Origin: Mesobacillus harenae | GTDB lineage: Bacteria; Bacillota; Bacilli; Bacillales; Cytobacillaceae | NCBI RefSeq assembly: GCF_013343715.1 | Contig: NZ_JABUNR010000001.1 | Span: forward strand, 62,001-126,000 | Direction: 5' to 3' | Length of the DNA stretch: 64,000 nucleotides | Shown here: piece by piece, positions 61,170 to 64,000 of the stretch | Numbering within the stretch: position 1 is the stretch's first letter | Layout of the letters: each line of letters starts with the position of its first letter | Notes under the pieces: generated by a model | Seen by the model: the letters and a program-made list of their open reading frames with translations, nothing else | Databases searched by the model: none | Told to the model about the DNA's origin: nothing | Program-made: the position numbers and the translations under genes

Positions 61170-61937
61170 ATGTTAAAAATCGCAAATCAAACTTTCAATT
61201 CAAGGCTACTTCTAGGAACAGGGAAATATCCATCATTTGAAATTCAAAAGGAGGCAGTTCGGGTCTCCGAGGCAGAAATTTTAACGTTTGCAGTAAGAAG
61301 AATGAATATTTTTGAAGAATCTCAGCCTAACTTTCTTGAACAGCTTGATTTAACAAATTACAAACTGCTTCCAAACACTGCTGGCGCCAAAACAGCAGAA
61401 GAGGCGGTCAGGATTGCCAAATTGGCTAAAGCATCAGGGCTTTGCGATATGATAAAGGTTGAAGTAATCGGCTGCAATAAATCGCTTCTGCCTGACCCGG
61501 TTGAGACGCTGAAGGCATCTGAAATATTATTAGAGGAAGGGTTTATCGTCCTTCCATATACCTCAGATGATGTCGTTTTAGCGAAACGGCTTGAGGATCT
61601 TGGCGTTCATGCTATCATGCCAGGTGCTTCGCCAATTGGTTCTGGTAAAGGAATATTAAATCCTTTAAATCTCAAGTTTATCATTGAACAATCTTCAGTG
61701 CCGGTCATTATTGATGCAGGGATTGGATCGCCAAAGGATGCAGCTTATGCGATGGAGCTTGGTGCCGACGCTGTATTGTTAAATACCGCTGTTTCTGATT
61801 CAAAAGATCCAGTGAAAATGGCTCTAGCAATGAAGATGGCTATAGAAGCAGGGAGACTCGGCTTCGAAGCAGGCCGAATCAAGGAAAAGGAATACGGGGA
61901 GGCAAGCAGCCCAATGCAGGGGATGGTGTCTTCTTGA
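61170..61937 (+). CDS. thiG: Thiazole synthase
   Basis: The protein has 255 residues (Bacillus ThiG has 256). [32 protein letters not shown] and the catalytic Lys in MIKVEVIGC are conserved, followed by [15 protein letters not shown] and [20 protein letters not shown]. It joins DXP, the ThiS thiocarboxylate and dehydroglycine. GGAGGAGG is best spaced for the ATG at 61170 rather than 61164. Confidence 0.96.
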   Translation: MLKIANQTFNSRLLLGTGKYPSFEIQKEAVRVSEAEILTFAVRRMNIFEESQPNFLEQLDLTNYKLLPNTAGAKTAEEAVRIAKLAKASGLCDMIKVEVIGCNKSLLPDPVETLKASEILLEEGFIVLPYTSDDVVLAKRLEDLGVHAIMPGASPIGSGKGILNPLNLKFIIEQSSVPVIIDAGIGSPKDAAYAMELGADAVLLNTAVSDSKDPVKMALAMKMAIEAGRLGFEAGRIKEKEYGEASSPMQGMVSS

Positions 61938-62950
61938 CAAACCGTTACTCAAGGCAGGAGCTTTTCCAGCCAATAGGGAAAGAAGGACAAGTAAAGCTTA
62001 AAAAGGCCCGCATTCTCATTGTAGGTGCAGGTGCCTTGGGTACTGCAAGTGCGGAAATGCTGGCAAGAGCTGGGGTTGGAAGCCTTATGATTGTAGACCG
62101 CGACTATGTCGAATGGAGTAATTTGCAAAGGCAGCAATTATATACAGAAAAAGATGCCAGAAATAAATTGCCTAAAGCGATTGCAGCGAAGCAGCGCATC
62201 CAGGCAGTAAACAGCGAAATCTCAGTTGATAGTTTAGTAGCTGATGTGAATGGTCTCAATATAGACGAATTAGTTAAAGACAAAACCTTAATCATTGATG
62301 CAGTCGACAATTTTGAAACAAGATTAATAGTAAACGATGCTGCAGTAAAGCATCGAATCCCTTTTTTATTCGGTGCATGTGTTGCAAGCTATGGGTTGAC
62401 TTTTTCAGTTATCCCAGGCCAGACACCCTGCTTGCACTGCCTGGTCAACCATTTGCCCGCCCAAAATGCAACTTGTGAGACCGTTGGCGTCATTAGCCCA
62501 ATAGTTCAGATCGTTGCAGCTTTTCAGGTGACTTCAGCACTCAAGCTGATTAACGGGCATGAAGTCCCTCCCATGCTGCAATCCATTGATATTTGGGAGA
62601 ATGATAGAGCTGAAATCAATGCAGGCAGTCTAAGGAATCCACTTTGCCCGACCTGTGGAACGGATGCTACTTTTCCCTATTTATCCTACGAAAATCAGAC
62701 AAGGACAGATGTGCTATGCGGCAGGAATACTGTCCAGCTAAGACCTGGCCTGGGGCGAACCCTGCCGCCGCTTGAGCAATTATCGGAACAGTTAAAAGGG
62801 AGAGCAAAGGATATGATCCAAAATCCGTATTTATTGTCTTGTTCCTTTGAAGAGTATCGAATTGTATTTTTTAAAGATGGCCGTACCCTAATTCATGGAA
62901 CAAATGAGCCGGCAAAAGCTCGAATAATTTATGATCGGATAGTTGGATAA
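61934..62950 (+). CDS. thiF: Sulfur carrier adenylyltransferase ThiF
   Basis: The protein has 338 residues. The nucleotide-binding motif [23 protein letters not shown] and the acidic [14 protein letters not shown] are typical of the E1-like ThiF/MoeB fold. Zinc ligands CLHC and CPTCGTD and a catalytic-type Cys in NATCETVG are present. It adenylates the C terminus of ThiS. The TTG start overlaps the thiG stop (TTGA). A C-terminal extension of about 90 residues is longer than E. coli ThiF and looks like a Bacillus-type tail. It is the last gene before a terminator, and thiD is absent here. Confidence 0.93.
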   Translation: MTNRYSRQELFQPIGKEGQVKLKKARILIVGAGALGTASAEMLARAGVGSLMIVDRDYVEWSNLQRQQLYTEKDARNKLPKAIAAKQRIQAVNSEISVDSLVADVNGLNIDELVKDKTLIIDAVDNFETRLIVNDAAVKHRIPFLFGACVASYGLTFSVIPGQTPCLHCLVNHLPAQNATCETVGVISPIVQIVAAFQVTSALKLINGHEVPPMLQSIDIWENDRAEINAGSLRNPLCPTCGTDATFPYLSYENQTRTDVLCGRNTVQLRPGLGRTLPPLEQLSEQLKGRAKDMIQNPYLLSCSFEEYRIVFFKDGRTLIHGTNEPAKARIIYDRIVG

Positions 62951-62958
62951 GGATCAAG

Positions 62959-63002
62959 AAGGAAGGCAGCAGGAATCAAACTTGCTGCCTTCTTCCTTTT
63001 TA
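62959..63002 (+). terminator. Intrinsic terminator of the thiazole operon
   Basis: GAAGGCAGCA/TGCTGCCTTC stem followed by TTCCTTTTT. Confidence 0.88.
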
Positions 63003-63153
63003 ATAGATTTGTTAAAACTAATCCAATTTTTATCTAAATTTTCTAATAGGGTCACTGTCAATCAGGTTCTTGACTAAAAAATATTCGCTGGGGACTAACT
63101 TCATATATGCAGTTCAATACATACACTGATAAAAAATATTGGAGGTAATTTGT

Positions 63154-63291
63154 TTGAACAGGTATTATGTTTATCCGCGGCCAAGGATAAGGCCGTTTAT
63201 TTACCCCCCGCCATTTTGGTTTTATCCGCCTTATTGGGGATTACCGCCAGTCCCGCCGTTTTGGCCGCCCCCATTCCCGATTATTTACTAA
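63154..63291 (+). CDS. 45-residue Pro/aromatic-rich mini-protein
   Basis: The frame starts at TTG 63154 after GGAGGTAA. The product begins MNRYYVYPRPRIRP and continues as nearly pure Pro, Phe, Trp, Tyr and Ile (PPPFWFYPPYWG, PPFWPPPF) with no acidic residue. The composition resembles small spore-coat or wall-associated Pro-rich proteins. A terminator follows. I do not recognise a family; translation is likely from the ribosome site and the strong codon bias in the frame. Confidence 0.6.
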   Translation: MNRYYVYPRPRIRPFIYPPPFWFYPPYWGLPPVPPFWPPPFPIIY

Positions 63292-63358
63292 GGAAGGGGT
63301 TCGTTTGACGAGAGACCTAACATTTCACAAATGAATTTAAATTATAAACTAAAAAAAA

Positions 63359-63396
63359 AGCCGTTGTTTTCGTATATTAGATCACGGCTCTTTTTC
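63359..63396 (+). terminator. Intrinsic terminator
   Basis: AGCCGT/ACGGCT stem, long AT-rich loop, TTTTT tail. From here to about 63720 I see only broken short frames, including a 25-codon frame at about 63570-63648, and no feature I can name. Confidence 0.75.
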
Positions 63397-63730
63397 TATT
63401 CCCACTGACAATTGATTGGGCATTCTCAAGCTGACCCACGTAAAAGTACGAAGGTATTTTTGAGGAGTCGACTGCCCTACGCTCCAGTCAAAATGCGTAC
63501 TCATTTATAAATGCAATGCTAGCGTGGTGTAATTCCGAAGCGGCAGTTATGCCGCACTATATGTCAGTATCATGAAAAAAGCTTTGATGGAAAGAGAGCA
63601 GGTAAAAGAACTAAGACGATTCGAAAAAGTACAACAAGCAAGCCGCTAGTAATTAAATTCCTAATAGGTCAAAATCCCCTCTCAGCAGTCGTTACAAAGC
63701 TTATTTGCTTACCAAATACTGTTCACCGTA

Positions 63731-63760
63731 TTGACAAGTTTCCTTATTAAACCCTATAAT
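63731..63760 (+). promoter_or_regulatory. SigA promoter of the histidine kinase gene
   Basis: A consensus TTGACA at 63731-63736 and TATAAT at 63755-63760 with an 18-base spacer. Confidence 0.85.
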
Positions 63761-63807
63761 ATTGCTTATATTCTGTCTTTTCTTTGACAAGATGGGAGAT
63801 AAGACAT

Positions 63808-64000
63808 ATGACAAACAGCTCAGTTGAACAGCTTTGTTTTCTACATACCAATCTATCAGAAGAAGACGTTAAAAAGATTAAAGAGTTAGCGGTCAACTTA
63901 CCATTAATAGCTGACTTGAACAAAGCAAATATTTTTATTGATTGCCCTACAAAAGAAGGTAAGCATGCAGTTGTGGTAGCAGAGGCTGTTCCTAAAACTG
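63808..64000 (+). CDS. Sensor histidine kinase, N-terminal fragment (gene continues past the window)
   Basis: The visible 64 residues start with MTNSSVEQLCFLHTNLSEED and continue KIKELAVNLPLIADL, NKANIFIDCPTKEG and HAVVVAEAVPKT. This is the H_kinase_N-type start of PdtaS/EutW-like histidine kinases, where the sequence IADLxxAxxFIDCPT is diagnostic. GGGAG lies before the ATG. A consensus promoter sits 48 bases upstream. The catalytic domains are outside the window. Confidence 0.75.
   Translation, partial: MTNSSVEQLCFLHTNLSEEDVKKIKELAVNLPLIADLNKANIFIDCPTKEGKHAVVVAEAVPKT

Noticed and set aside
63570..63650. 25-codon frame near the end of the window
   Set aside because: Poor ribosome site and broken surroundings; likely debris rather than a gene.

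Overview
This looks like chromosomal DNA of a Gram-positive, low-GC, probably spore-forming Bacillaceae (Bacillus, Mesobacillus, Cytobacillus or Neobacillus type). The reasons are strong GGAGG ribosome sites with frequent TTG and GTG starts, simple hairpin-plus-T terminators, two TPP riboswitches, a PyrR-type attenuator, CcpA-like cre sites, lipoprotein ABC importers, and a ThiXYZ/TenA/YlmB plus TenI-ThiOSGF gene set as in Bacillus. I see no rRNA, tRNA, CRISPR array, intact transposase or prophage.

Layout. (1) 1-5626: a signalling block made of the end of a FapA-like gene, a STAS anti-anti-sigma protein, a 28-residue exported-peptide candidate ending in RPWW, a hairpin, a DUF5317 membrane protein, a membrane HD-GYP protein ending in an RsbW-type kinase domain, and a GGDEF-EAL protein. 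(2) 5627-10324: a gene-poor stretch with a decayed reading frame, small membrane and Cys-rich proteins, then a His/Asp/Glu-rich secreted protein paired with a NapH/NosR-like polyferredoxin. (3) 10410-23523: a TetR-headed catabolic block with a DUF917 (S-methyl-thiohydantoin desulfurase family) protein, two HyuA-type and one HyuB-type hydantoinase/oxoprolinase proteins, and a complete oligopeptide-type ABC importer. (4) 23686-25006: palindromic 52-bp repeats and a double ferritin-like protein. (5) 25194-42540: an accessory catabolic region with two Baeyer-Villiger-type monooxygenases, an SDR, a broken serine hydrolase, an acyl-CoA ligase, an acetolactate-synthase-like/aldehyde dehydrogenase pair, a DUF1611/PLP-racemase pair with an attenuator-like leader, an alpha/beta hydrolase and an MFS exporter. 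(6) 42597-49683: small genes, then a TPP-riboswitch operon for salvage of thiamine pyrimidine (ylmB, tenA, thiZ, thiX, thiY) and a coat-like gene. (7) 49777-55905: cell-envelope genes: a tiny phospholipase-A2-like protein, YdhK, a BNR-type lipoprotein, a YVTN-propeller/cytochrome c lipoprotein, and a class D sortase with its LPDTA substrate. (8) 56090-58920: PyrR-regulated codBA. (9) 58963-63002: a TPP-riboswitch operon for thiazole synthesis (tenI, thiO, thiS, thiG, thiF). (10) 63154-64000: a Pro/aromatic mini-protein and the start of a histidine kinase.

How parts fit. The thiamine loci form two separately controlled halves of one pathway: pyrimidine scavenging, and thiazole synthesis with sulfur carrier activation. 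Cytosine uptake and deamination sits between the envelope genes and the thiazole operon under pyrimidine control. The monooxygenase, hydrolase, SDR and acyl-CoA ligase genes could together turn cyclic or methyl ketones into acids and CoA esters, and three of them carry cre-like sites, which fits carbon catabolite repression. The most likely undescribed pieces are the RPWW-peptide/DUF5317/HD-GYP-kinase locus, the thiohydantoin/hydantoinase/ABC cluster, and the DUF1611-racemase pair with its leader.
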